A stretch of DNA of 64,000 nt, taken from positions 622,448-686,447 of the forward strand of contig NMRA01000110.1 in assembly GCA_002633005.1 (NCBI GenBank), in the 5' to 3' direction. Of this stretch, positions 56,391 through 64,000 are shown piece after piece (within the stretch, counting starts at the first letter, position 1; each line of letters begins with the position of its first letter). Origin of the DNA: Phoronis australis. Its lineage: Eukaryota; Phoronida; Phoronidae. Both the position numbers and the translations under genes were made by a program. The notes beneath the pieces are model-generated. The model did not search any database and was not told the DNA's origin. It saw nothing but the letters and a program-made list of their open reading frames with translations.

Positions 56391-57003
56391 AAACATGTTA
56401 TTATTTCAAATGTACTTTTATCGTGGAAATGAACAATTGAGAAGAAAAATAAATAGTGCAGGGTTTCAGGTAGCCTTGTGAAAGAGCTCACAGTCATGTC
56501 AAGTTTAGGGTATACCTGAATGGCCTAAGGCCGCCTTGCATGACTTGACTTCATCTAGTCTGGCTTGGGTACACCCCAAACCATTTTGGGTGTACTCAAA
56601 ATTGTGTTTGTGTATCCATGCAGCTCTCAGGCTTTGAGTACACCCCAAATCATTTTGGGTGAACTCATGAAATTGTGTTTGTGTATTCAGTTTAGTAGCT
56701 CTGGGTACACCCCAAACCATTTTTGTGTACTTATAAAATTGTGCTGGTGTATTCCCAGAGCTGAATCCACAAACACAATTTTATGAGTTCACCCAAAATG
56801 ATTTGGGATGTACTCAAAGCCTGAGAGCTGCATGAATACACAAACACAATTTTGAGTACACCCAAAATGGTTTGGGCTCACAGTCCCTAAACTTGATATG
56901 ACTGTGAGCTCTTTCACAAGGCTACCTGAAACCCTGCACAATTTATTTTTCTTATTAATTGTTCATTTCCATGATAAAAGTTCATTTGAAATAATAACAT
57001 GTT
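56391..57003. mobile_element. Foldback (inverted-repeat) element, ~613 bp
   Basis: The left arm 56391-56705 and right arm 56754-57003 are reverse complements over most of their length, with a ~65-bp extra segment in the left arm (56511-56575). Shared blocks include AACATGTTATTATTTCAAAT, GCAGGGTTTCAGGTAGCCTT and GGGTGTACTCAAAATTGTG. Within each arm a ~65-bp CCCCAAACCATTTTGGGTG unit recurs. No ORF is present. It resembles a foldback transposon or long-stem MITE. Confidence 0.8.
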
Positions 57004-58720
57004 CATAGGTTTTCATGCCCCTGAAAGCAAATGGAAAATAGAGCCTGGATGCTGTTAAGCTTTCTATTTAGACATGATCTTATAAGAGACAGTAATTACT
57101 CTCACTATGTGACCTCAGTACTGAATAGAGTCACTCTATTGATAACTAGCCCCCTATTGTGCATGGAATGTGGATAGAACTGGTCTAGCTAACCATGTGA
57201 CATTGGCGAAATTCAAGATTTCACCAAATCGATCCTTATCTCATTTAAAGAGGACGTTTACCACATGCATTTTATACGCATGTGCAGATCAAAAATTTCA
57301 ACGTAGTTCTAAACAAGAGTGACTGATTATGGACCAACATAGACCTATACTAAAACTATGCAATAGAGTTGAAACAAAAGGAAAAGATAAAGATGAGCAA
57401 AGAGTTAGAGCCAGAAGGGTAATTTTGTTATATGTCCTCGGTACTGGATTGAAAATAACTTTTTTGATCTACTGTCAGTACATAATAAGCATGTACTCTT
57501 ATGTAAAGACACGAGGGCTTTGAATCAAAAAGAGCCTTTCTGATCAATTGTCAGTTGATAAAAGGCATCCATTATCAAAATCAGTGACATGGTAATTGGC
57601 TAAGACCCACCAAATGATGGCGGTGTTGTTTTCTTCAATGCACGAGTGACTGGTAGTCATAGCAACGTTGCAGTCATTGAGCAATCAAAACAGGTCAAAA
57701 GTCAGGACAGGAGTGCAAGAAAATGAAAGAGTATATCTCTTATTTAGTTTCAACTACAGACTACAGTGGTTTCAAAATCCAACAATCAACTGAATCCACA
57801 CACTCACGTCATCTTTTGTTGTGCACCTTGATGGATACATTAAAGGTGAACGAGTCGGCACTAATTGAAATACTAGAATGCAACTACATTGTTTTAGGCT
57901 AATTTCTATCATATTTCTTAAAAAATGTTCCTAATCTAACTTTTAATTCAACTTCATTTCGCACCGTTTCACCCGCTAAAAAGAAAATTGAATTAGGACT
58001 TTCTCTTTCATAAAATTGGGTCTCATAATAATCGTCATGGTGATAGGATTCTATTTCCATTGCAGACAAACATTGAAACCATCAGCGACTCACGAAAATG
58101 CGTAAAAGCTTATACTATAGGGGTCGCCCAACCCTAAAACTGGTCCCTTGAGAATGGCACAAGTATGCACGACTTCAGTTGGCTGCTTCCCAAAAAGTGA
58201 AGGAAATGGAGTGAGTCGGGTTTGACGGCAATTTTGTGGACTAACTGGGAAGTGATTGCCACGGATGGTATCCAGTATTTCCTTGAAGTTGTTTTGAGTA
58301 AATTAAGTACAAAAATTTGTCCCCTTCTCCTAGCTACCAGGATACAGAAGTTTTACCATTTTCAAAGCACATCCCTGTTCAGCGCAAAATTCTTGAGACA
58401 AATACATGAATCTATCAGACGAGTGGAAGTTCACAAAAATTTGGTTGCCAATCGATGTATTTTAATTTAAATTTCTGGAATCAAGAGTGTCACAGCACTT
58501 GCATCATTATATCCCATCTTGCACCGGGACAAATGCGAATTTGCGATTTTAGTTAAAAAAGGACAAAAATGCACTTTTTGACATCTCAATTGTTCCATTG
58601 AGTGTACTTTTTGTAAGTTTATTCAGGTGTCTTGAAAAAGGGTGCAAACAAGGACTTTCATTGATCCAGATAACTCAATTTTCTGTTTCACTTTCTCTCC
58701 ATTTATGAATACACAGACTT
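57004..58720. other. Intergenic or terminal part of the Nudix gene; no exon identified
   Basis: The final coding exon of the minus-strand Nudix gene should lie left of 59205, possibly in this interval, but no segment gives a convincing C-terminus. The open frames here are unassigned. Confidence 0.3.
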
Positions 58721-58724
58721 TTGC

Positions 58725-58850
58725 TGACTCCTGTTAGTTGGTTATTGTTGACCCCTGTTAGTTGGTTATTGTTGACCCCTGTTAGTTGGTTATTGCTGAC
58801 CCCTGTTAGTTGGCTATTGTTGACCCCTGTTAGTTGGTTATTGTTGAATG
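58725..58850 (+). repeat. 24-bp minisatellite
   Basis: Five copies of TTGACCCCTGTTAGTTGGTT plus ATTG, almost identical. It probably lies inside an intron or 3' flank of the minus-strand Nudix gene. Confidence 0.9.
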
Positions 58851-59204
58851 AATGCTATTGCAGTCAATAATCATATGCTTTACTAGGTAACATTTTTATA
58901 TTCACATGATAAAAGTAGACATGTTCAAGGTTGTAACATTACATGGAGCATAAAATGAACACAGCAGCAGCTGCTGCAAACATCACAGGGGAGATAACCT
59001 ACTCATTGTCTAGTGTCACTGTGAGACTACACTGGCAAGACACTCCCTTAATTCTAGATTATCACTTCATGACTCACAGAAATTCATGCTCTGGCATGAA
59101 TAAGCATCAGGTTTTGCTCTCCAAGAAATGGTCAATGCCTTGTAAAAGGATAGAAGTAAAAAGACAAGTGAGTGTGTGACTGACATTCTTAAGACCACAC
59201 TTAC

Positions 59205-62200
59205 CACTGTCAGGCCCAATGTAGCCGTGTCTTATCAGGAAGTCGAGCATTATCAAGGCACTGTTGGGCTTGAAATCATCTCTCAGCAGGAAGTCACTCA
59301 CCTAGAGTTCCACGAATTAGAAAAACAAAGTTATGTTGGTCGCATTTAGAACATGCTTCCTTTTCAGTGTTTTCTTAGCTAGGCATGCGCAGCCAGATCT
59401 GTAGTTATCCATCCAATGTATTCAGTCTGGCATGCACGGCCAGATCTGTAGTTATCCGTCCAATGTATTCAGTCTGGCATGCATGGCCAGATCTTCAGAT
59501 AACACCACCTCCCCCATAGCGCCTATTGAACTGAGATGTAAACAGTGCTATGTATGCATGGATGAAGTCAACATAGACATACAAATAATTGAGTATGGGG
59601 AGGAACACTCATGTCTTAGGCACGATAAGCAAGCTTATGTGCTTCACAACATGTAAAAATAGGTGGATGCCATGAGCTGCTCGCCGACTTAGTGCACTTA
59701 GTGTGGAATATTCAAAGTTGCTCCCCGAAGGTTTGAAAATTGACACTATTAACACTATTTCAAAAAATTATTTAAGTTGCAGTTCTTAATTGTTAACAGG
59801 TCAAATTACGGTTTAGTATCTTTTAAAAGTACATCTCACCTCCTCTATAGTCATCAAGGTAAACCCCTGAACTTCACCATCATCGTTAACAGGTATGAAG
59901 TCAGAGGGCAGCTCAAGGTCCATTACAAACTCACACTCAGGGAACAGACCCAGCTCATTCTCGAAGAAATAGCTGTGAACACAACACATGACTCATCAAA
60001 GCTCAAATGTAGGGATATGGGAAAATAATTTTAAATTCAACGAAACAATATTATATTGTCATAAAACTAACTGAGGGAACTCATACTAAAACCTGTTAAA
60101 TATTAGCACATGAGCACCAGATGGCAGTATGTACCCACTCATGTATATGTAAGTGCAATATGAACACCAGGTGGCAGTATGTACCCAAATATGTATATGT
60201 ATGTAAGCACAACATGAACACCAGGCGGCACTATGTACCCAAACATGTATATGTACGTATGCTTAATATGAACACCAGATGGCAGTATGTACCCACACAT
60301 GCATATGTATGTAAAACACTAAGTAAAACGATGGCCCAAAATTTATGAAACAAAAATGTATTTTAAATGTGATACAGGTGCAGCTCCATCTATTGATGCG
60401 CATATCTAACTACAGGTGTGTGTATGGTACTATTAACACCATTTGATTTAAAGATGGCATTATTTACTCTCTGATGACGGTAGCCTAGTGCCAGTCAGTG
60501 AAATGATAGTCAGAGGTCCACAAGGTCTTACCAACCCTTCACCTGATACAACCAGCAGCCTTCATCTTGCTGGCGAGACTCTCGGGTATAGACGCCTCTT
60601 CAGCACACTCTTTTATAGCACATCTTGCCACCTTCATCCCCGAGGTTAATCCACCCGCCACCTGGACACAGAAGAGAGCAAGATGAACAACAGGGGACAT
60701 TATGGATTGGATAAATGTTGACAAAACATGAACATTCAAACACATCTTAAAACCAGTGAGGATAACCTTAAATTGCACCATACCAACATCTTAGTTAAAT
60801 TAAGGTCAAGGTCTCAAATAAGGAAACAACCAACAGTACTAGCATCATCTTAAAGGCGAAGGCAACCTTTTTTCATGTCGTTTTGAGCTAAAATAAGGTT
60901 GGTTGGTTATCCTAGACATATTTTCCACTTAATTACAGCTTTTCGTAATTTTATTAGTTACTCGTCCGCTATTCCGGAAGTGACGTTTTAGGAGGCAAGC
61001 GTTTCCCGCCACTTGGTTTTGCGTTGAGTTTACTGTGCGAATCTGTTCTGTTCTACTTTTGTTTTGTGCTGTTTTTCAACAATTGTCGCCACCACTTTCC
61101 ATCGGCGAGTATTCTGCGGCAACATAGGTTAGTAGAGAACTCAACTACGTTGGATTTAGGCATTGTTTAGTGTGTTGTAGGCTGAAAATGGCTGGACTCG
61201 GTAACCCGTATCACAGTGACAGTAATGTGAGTGACGGAGACCTTGTTCACAGCAGTGGTGACGAGGAATTTTTTCACGGACATTTAGTGGGTGGGTACAT
61301 GTTTGAGCCAGAGTATAATGAGGCAGAGTACGCACAGGCACAGACAGCTGTTGAGAGAAACGAGGCGGCTACTGACGACAGACGTGGTGACACATCTTGG
61401 TGCAAATGCACTGTGTGCGTTGTTATGCCTACCTCAATGGAATACTTGTGCTGTTCAGAATTCGACGAGGCCAAGCCACTACTGGACACGGTTAAGTGGA
61501 CCTCCGGCATACCACGGACAGAGGAACAATTGTCCCACTTGCCAGTGTGTCCCGCGACACACTCCCACCGGATGGTGACCTGAGCACCCAAACTGCTTAC
61601 ATCGGGTCGTGTGACTCCCTCGCCACACACCTGGCACCTTTCTAAATAGTTCCAACACTTTAGACAAGTCCACAATAAATTTATCAAAGTTTGGCTCACC
61701 GATCTGTTCACTGGACGACGAACTGTCCTCTTCACTGGGTGTCGAACTGGGCCTGTAATCACTTCCACTACTCAATATCGCTGCAGGGCTGCTTAGAGGC
61801 TCTGGGCTGGAGAAAACAGCACAGGGCGAATCACTACTGGTTCCAGGAATGGCACGCTCTGGGGTACGTTCGGAGGCACGGGTGACAGTAGATGAAGTGC
61901 CTCCACTGGCTCCAGTCACTGTACTGGCCACAGGTTGCAAGGCTTCTTGCTTCAAAAATGCACTTTTCGGGGGTGGCGACGGGGCACTGCCGGGAATCAA
62001 CACAGACGGAATGACATCCTTCTTCAGGCGTTGTTTTGCAGGGACCTTCATCAGTTCAGCGTACAAATCCCTTTCGTAATCGGACGGCAGAAAGTGTTTG
62101 ACACACACAGAGTAATTCTCGACTGCTTTGTACGTTGCGTGGACGGGTAACGCTGCGTTCTTCACACGAACGTGCCAAGTACAACGAAGTGTGTCGTCCA

Positions 62201-63896
62201 TTGGAAAGCGATGCAAAGTTACTCCCAAAGCGCCCGCGAGACGATAATTAGTACATCCCGGTATGTAGCAACAGTGTGGCATGTTGACGTACTAGTAAAT
62301 GAAAGGAAACGACGACGGAACTTAACACAACCGAGGTAGAACAATGACTGACTCAGCAGCTCTCACAGTCAGACTATATGAAAAGAAATTGGCGCGAAAT
62401 GCTTGCCTCCTAAAACGTCACTTCCCGAGTAGCGGACGAGTAATTAACAAAATTACGAAAAGCTGTAATTAAGTGGAAACTATGTCTAGGATAACCAACC
62501 AACCTTATTTTAGCTCAAAATGACATGATAAAAGGTTGCCTTCACCTTTAAAGAGTGATTTCCCAAAGTTTCAGTAGACCCAAAAGTGATTACAAGGTAA
62601 CCAAAGCTCAATAATGTTCAAATATTCCTCAGAGATTGTGAGAGACCCTTGTGATGCATGCTTAAAAACATCCCGGTTTCATAAGATAGGCTAACTATTA
62701 CCGTGTTACACACAGCTGTTACAAAATAACTACTTTTCTTATTAGCATGCTCAATGCAATACATGTGAAGTGGCCATTTTAAGGTATGTTTAATTTCATC
62801 AGTTTTTAACCCAGGAACGTGACCAGTAGCTAAAGCTGTTAGTTATGATATGCCCCATAAACCATCAAGTTTCAGCCTTCCACGGCCGTTCAACATTCAG
62901 ATCATTCCACTCTATCCGTACCAAATTATCGTAATGTCCCGGCCACATCTGCTTCGTACTGGATCTCTGCGCGATCCAGACCTTTGTCTCTCCCTTGGAG
63001 TCTACCACATAGCCATTGATGTGGACACCGAACTGCTTGACACCGAGTAGGCCTGATGGAAAATATTTAAAATCTTCAATTAAAAATCAAAGAAGACCAT
63101 GAACCGTAAAACACTTTGCATCAACTTTGATGCCCATCTGTTCGTTTCATCAAGTGTTTTACTTCTGAATGATCAAAACTGTGCACAGCAGTCTTATGTA
63201 GACTAATAACTCTTCTTTGTTTTTTTTTCTTTTTCTGGTACAAGTTTGAAGATAAGCACGCTGCAATGGAGACTTTCCATGTCCAGTCCAGCCAGTTCAG
63301 GTGTACCAATGGGGNCACCATACCAACATCTTAGTTAAATTAAGGTCAAGGTCACAAATAAGGAAACACAACCAACAGTACTAGCATCATCTTAAAGAGT
63401 GATTTCCCAAAGTTTCAGTAGACCCAAAAGTGATTACATGGTGACCAAAGCTCAATAATGTTCAAATATTCCTCAGTGGTTGTGAAAGACCCTTGTGATG
63501 CATGGTTAAAAACATCCCGGTTTCATAAGATAGGCTTGCTATTACCGTGTTACACACAGCTGTTACAAAATAACCACCTTTCTTATTAGCATGCTCAATG
63601 CAATACATGTGAAGTGGCCATTTTAAGGTATGTTTAATTTCATCAGTTTTTAACCCAGGAACGTGACCAGTAGCTAAAGCTGTTAGTTATGATATGCCCC
63701 ATAAACCATCAAGTTCCAGCCTTCCACGGCCGTTCAACATTCAGATCTTTCCACTCTATCCGTACCAAATTATCGTAATGTCCCGGCCACATCTGCTTCG
63801 TACTGGATCTCTGCGCGATCCAGACCTTTGTCTCTCCCTTGGAGTCTACCACATAGCCATTGATGTGGACACCGAACTGCTTGACACCGAGTAGGC
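59205..63896 (-). CDS. DUF4743/Nudix hydrolase gene, 3' part (5' end beyond the right edge)
   Basis: Minus-strand exons, in coding order: 63766-63896 (or its duplicate 62922-63052), 60543-60661, 59840-59972 and 59205-59301. Splice phases match. The protein reads FGVHINGYVVDSKGETKVWI and QMWPGHYDNL, then VAGGLTSGMKVARCAIKECA with EEASIP (Nudix-box region), then ELPSDFIPVNDDGEVQGFTL, then DFLLRDDFKPNSALIMLDFL and IRHGY. This order matches the fungal/plant/invertebrate Nudix family with an N-terminal DUF4743, thought to act on thiamine-derived or other diphosphates. The Nudix box keeps GG and KEC.EEA, but lacks the usual Glu in its first half. The N-terminal exons lie beyond 64000 and the last exon was not found. 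Introns hold minisatellites and the transposon. Confidence 0.85.
59384..59497 (+). repeat. 47-bp tandem repeat, ~2.4 copies
   Basis: Unit GGCATGCACGGCCAGATCTG followed by TAGTTATCCGTCCAATGTAT and TCAGTCT. It lies in the intron between the last two identified Nudix exons. Confidence 0.8.
60112..60315 (+). repeat. ~57-bp tandem repeat, about 3.5 copies
   Basis: Repeats of AACACCAGATGGCAGTATGT, ACCCA, then CATGTATATGTATGTA. It lies in the Nudix intron between 59972 and 60543. The 75-aa plus frame over it is a by-product of the repeats. Confidence 0.85.
60543..60661 (-). CDS. Nudix gene exon carrying the Nudix-box region
   Basis: Minus-strand exon beginning in phase 0 after a CCAG acceptor and ending AG/GTGAAG. 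It encodes VAGGLTSGMK, VARCAIKECAEEASIPES and a basic tail. This is the catalytic-helix exon; KEC.EEA supplies the expected metal-binding glutamates. Confidence 0.85.
60854..61015 (+). repeat. Left terminal inverted repeat of the TTAA element
   Basis: Matches the reverse complement of 62390-62547 with a few substitutions and one indel near position 20. Symmetry fades after the GGAGGCAAGC block. Confidence 0.85.
61188..61583 (+). CDS. P2X7-type cysteine-rich (PZD) protein encoded by the transposon
   Basis: 131 aa from ATG 61188. An acidic N-terminus (HSSGDEEFFHG) leads into GGYMFEPEYNEAEY and then DTSWCKCTVCVVMPTSMEYL followed by CCSEF. The order FEPE...WC.C..C..MP...E..CC.E is that of the zinc-coordinating intracellular domain of the P2X7 receptor, a domain also found in many invertebrate and transposon-linked proteins with no channel part. 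No membrane segments are present. After CCSEF the sequence is short and lacks the usual CIT.H and C-terminal block, so it seems truncated. The 3' end overlaps the THAP frame on the other strand. Its role in transposition, if any, is unknown. Confidence 0.78.
   Translation: MAGLGNPYHSDSNVSDGDLVHSSGDEEFFHGHLVGGYMFEPEYNEAEYAQAQTAVERNEAATDDRRGDTSWCKCTVCVVMPTSMEYLCCSEFDEAKPLLDTVKWTSGIPRTEEQLSHLPVCPATHSHRMVT
61479..62282 (-). CDS. THAP zinc-finger protein of the transposon, C-terminus truncated
   Basis: 267 aa from ATG 62280-62282. The N-terminus is a THAP (C2CH) finger: C5-x4-C10, HRFP at 24-27, W36, C60-x2-H63, then LKKDVIPSV at 85-93, the equivalent of the closing AVPTIF motif. THAP domains bind DNA specifically and occur at the N-terminus of P-element and Kolobok transposases. 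From about residue 100 the chain is Pro/Ser rich. After about residue 220 the frame runs antisense over the PZD ORF, where it is probably not real coding. A donor-like AAG/GTGCCA lies near the change-over. No catalytic DDE region is seen. Confidence 0.82.
   Translation of the reverse strand: MPHCCYIPGCTNYRLAGALGVTLHRFPMDDTLRCTWHVRVKNAALPVHATYKAVENYSVCVKHFLPSDYERDLYAELMKVPAKQRLKKDVIPSVLIPGSAPSPPPKSAFLKQEALQPVASTVTGASGGTSSTVTRASERTPERAIPGTSSDSPCAVFSSPEPLSSPAAILSSGSDYRPSSTPSEEDSSSSSEQIGEPNFDKFIVDLSKVLELFRKVPGVWRGSHTTRCKQFGCSGHHPVGVCRGTHWQVGQLFLCPWYAGGPLNRVQ
62390..62547 (-). repeat. Right terminal inverted repeat of the TTAA element
   Basis: Reverse complement of the left end, terminating CCTTCACCT before TTAA. 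Confidence 0.85.
62922..63052 (-). CDS. Duplicate copy of the 131-nt Nudix exon (copy nearer the gene's 3' end)
   Basis: Same acceptor (TTTTCCATCAG) and donor (TTG/GTACGG) as 63766-63896, encoding the same GVKQFGVHINGY to WPGHYDNL segment with scattered nucleotide differences. It enters in phase 1 and leaves in phase 0, so both copies cannot be spliced in series without breaking the frame. One must be skipped, or one is an assembly duplicate. Confidence 0.8.
63766..63896 (-). CDS. 131-nt Nudix exon (copy nearer the gene's 5' end)
   Basis: Encodes 43 residues starting LLGVKQFGVHINGY and ending WPGHYDNL, directly before the Nudix-box exon in family members. Acceptor ATTTTCCATCAG, donor TTG/GTACGG. 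Confidence 0.8.
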
Positions 63897-64000
63897 CTGA
63901 TGGAAAATATTTAAAATCTTCAATTAAAAATCAAAGAAGACCATGAACCGTAAAACACTTTGCATCAACTTTGATGCCCATCTGTTCGTTTCATCAAGTG

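Larger units (their letters stand above)
60854..62547. mobile_element. Kolobok-like TTAA-flanked DNA transposon, 1,694 bp, with PZD and THAP ORFs
   Basis: TTAA flanks both ends (60850-60853 and 62548-62551). The duplicate locus at 63392-63395 has a single TTAA, the empty site. The terminal inverted repeats are ~160 bp at roughly 95% identity, starting AGGCGAAGGCAACC and AGGTGAAGGCAACC. Both contain AAATAAGGTTGGTTGGTTAT and GTGACGTTTTAGGAGGCAAG. Two convergent ORFs lie inside: a P2X7-type cysteine-rich protein (+) and a THAP zinc-finger protein (-). TTAA target sites with a THAP-bearing protein are the hallmark of the Kolobok superfamily; piggyBac also uses TTAA but has CCC ends. No transposase catalytic core is present, so this copy is probably a non-autonomous internal-deletion form. 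Confidence 0.85.
60778..64000. repeat. Tandem duplication, ~0.84-kb unit, N at the junction
   Basis: The sequence starting CACCATACCAACATCTTAGT at 60779 recurs at 63316. Everything from AGAGTGATTTCCCAAAG at 62552 recurs at 63396, at about 97-98% identity, up to the window end. The N at 63315 is exactly at the junction. The first unit is enlarged by the TTAA-flanked element. Each unit contains one copy of the 131-nt Nudix exon. Confidence 0.88.

Noticed and set aside
58200-58300. Terminal Nudix exon (minus frame with EILDTIRGNHF)
   Set aside because: The only available acceptor puts this frame out of phase with the preceding exon, so it was not annotated.
61274-61640. C-terminal part of the THAP ORF and its overlapping minus frames
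   Set aside because: This stretch is antisense to the cysteine-rich PZD ORF, whose motif spacing is clearly conserved. The minus reading here is taken as non-coding.
63121-63314. Further upstream Nudix exon
   Set aside because: The minus frame (KVSIAACLSSNLYQ) could be an N-terminal exon, but the match to DUF4743 is too weak and the segment ends at the N.

Overview
This is eukaryotic, animal DNA. It shows GT-AG spliced exons with long introns, TATA/Inr and AATAAA signals, a RING/B-box/NHL (TRIM) gene, a prepropeptide with RVKR processing sites, and many small DNA transposons, SINE-like pieces and minisatellites. The gene set (expanded TRIM-NHL genes, a DUF294-TPR gene, a DUF4743/Nudix enzyme, P2X7-type cysteine-rich and THAP domains on a transposon) fits a marine invertebrate, most easily an invertebrate deuterostome (hemichordate, echinoderm or amphioxus). 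The species cannot be fixed from sequence alone. Single N bases at 4205, 9621, 26677 and 63315 look like contig joins, and there is a 122-base N gap near 18 kb. Three of these sites affect interpretation.

Layout. 0.7-11.8 kb: two tandem five-exon genes for a class I SAM-dependent O-methyltransferase (COMTD1/caffeoyl-CoA type). They have identical exon lengths (123/106/174/134/153 nt). The first copy is intact (229 aa). The second has a TAA in exon 1 but clean downstream exons. 12-15 kb: a tandem non-coding duplication and a tRNA-like relic. 15.7-17.85 kb, minus strand: a decayed DUF294 (PII-uridylyltransferase-like) plus TPR gene, split by a palindromic hAT-type MITE. 25.1-26.8 kb: a TRIM2/3-like RING/B-box/coiled-coil/NHL gene cut short at an N. 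30.1-30.4 kb: a possible 50-aa two-exon gene. 31.5-32.4 kb: C2H2 zinc-finger remains. 32.5-49 kb: no convincing host gene, but arrays, a direct segmental duplication, LINE scraps, MITEs and palindromes.

50.58-51.35 kb: the most striking gene. It is a TATA/Inr-driven, uninterrupted ORF for a secreted 227-aa precursor with 13 GWDS motifs, five of them directly after RVKR cleavage sites. I do not recognise this family. 54-60 kb: further minisatellites and a ~610-bp foldback element.

59.2-64 kb, minus strand: the 3' part of a DUF4743/Nudix hydrolase gene that runs off the right edge. One 131-nt exon occurs twice in a ~0.84-kb tandem duplication with an N exactly at the junction. One copy of that duplicated DNA carries a 1,694-bp TTAA-flanked element with ~160-bp terminal inverted repeats. 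The element encodes, head-to-head in convergent orientation, a P2X7-type cysteine-rich (PZD) protein and a THAP zinc-finger protein. The other copy supplies the empty site. This is best read as a Kolobok-like transposon that may be polymorphic between haplotypes. A decayed PZD relic also sits in intron 3 of the first methyltransferase gene.
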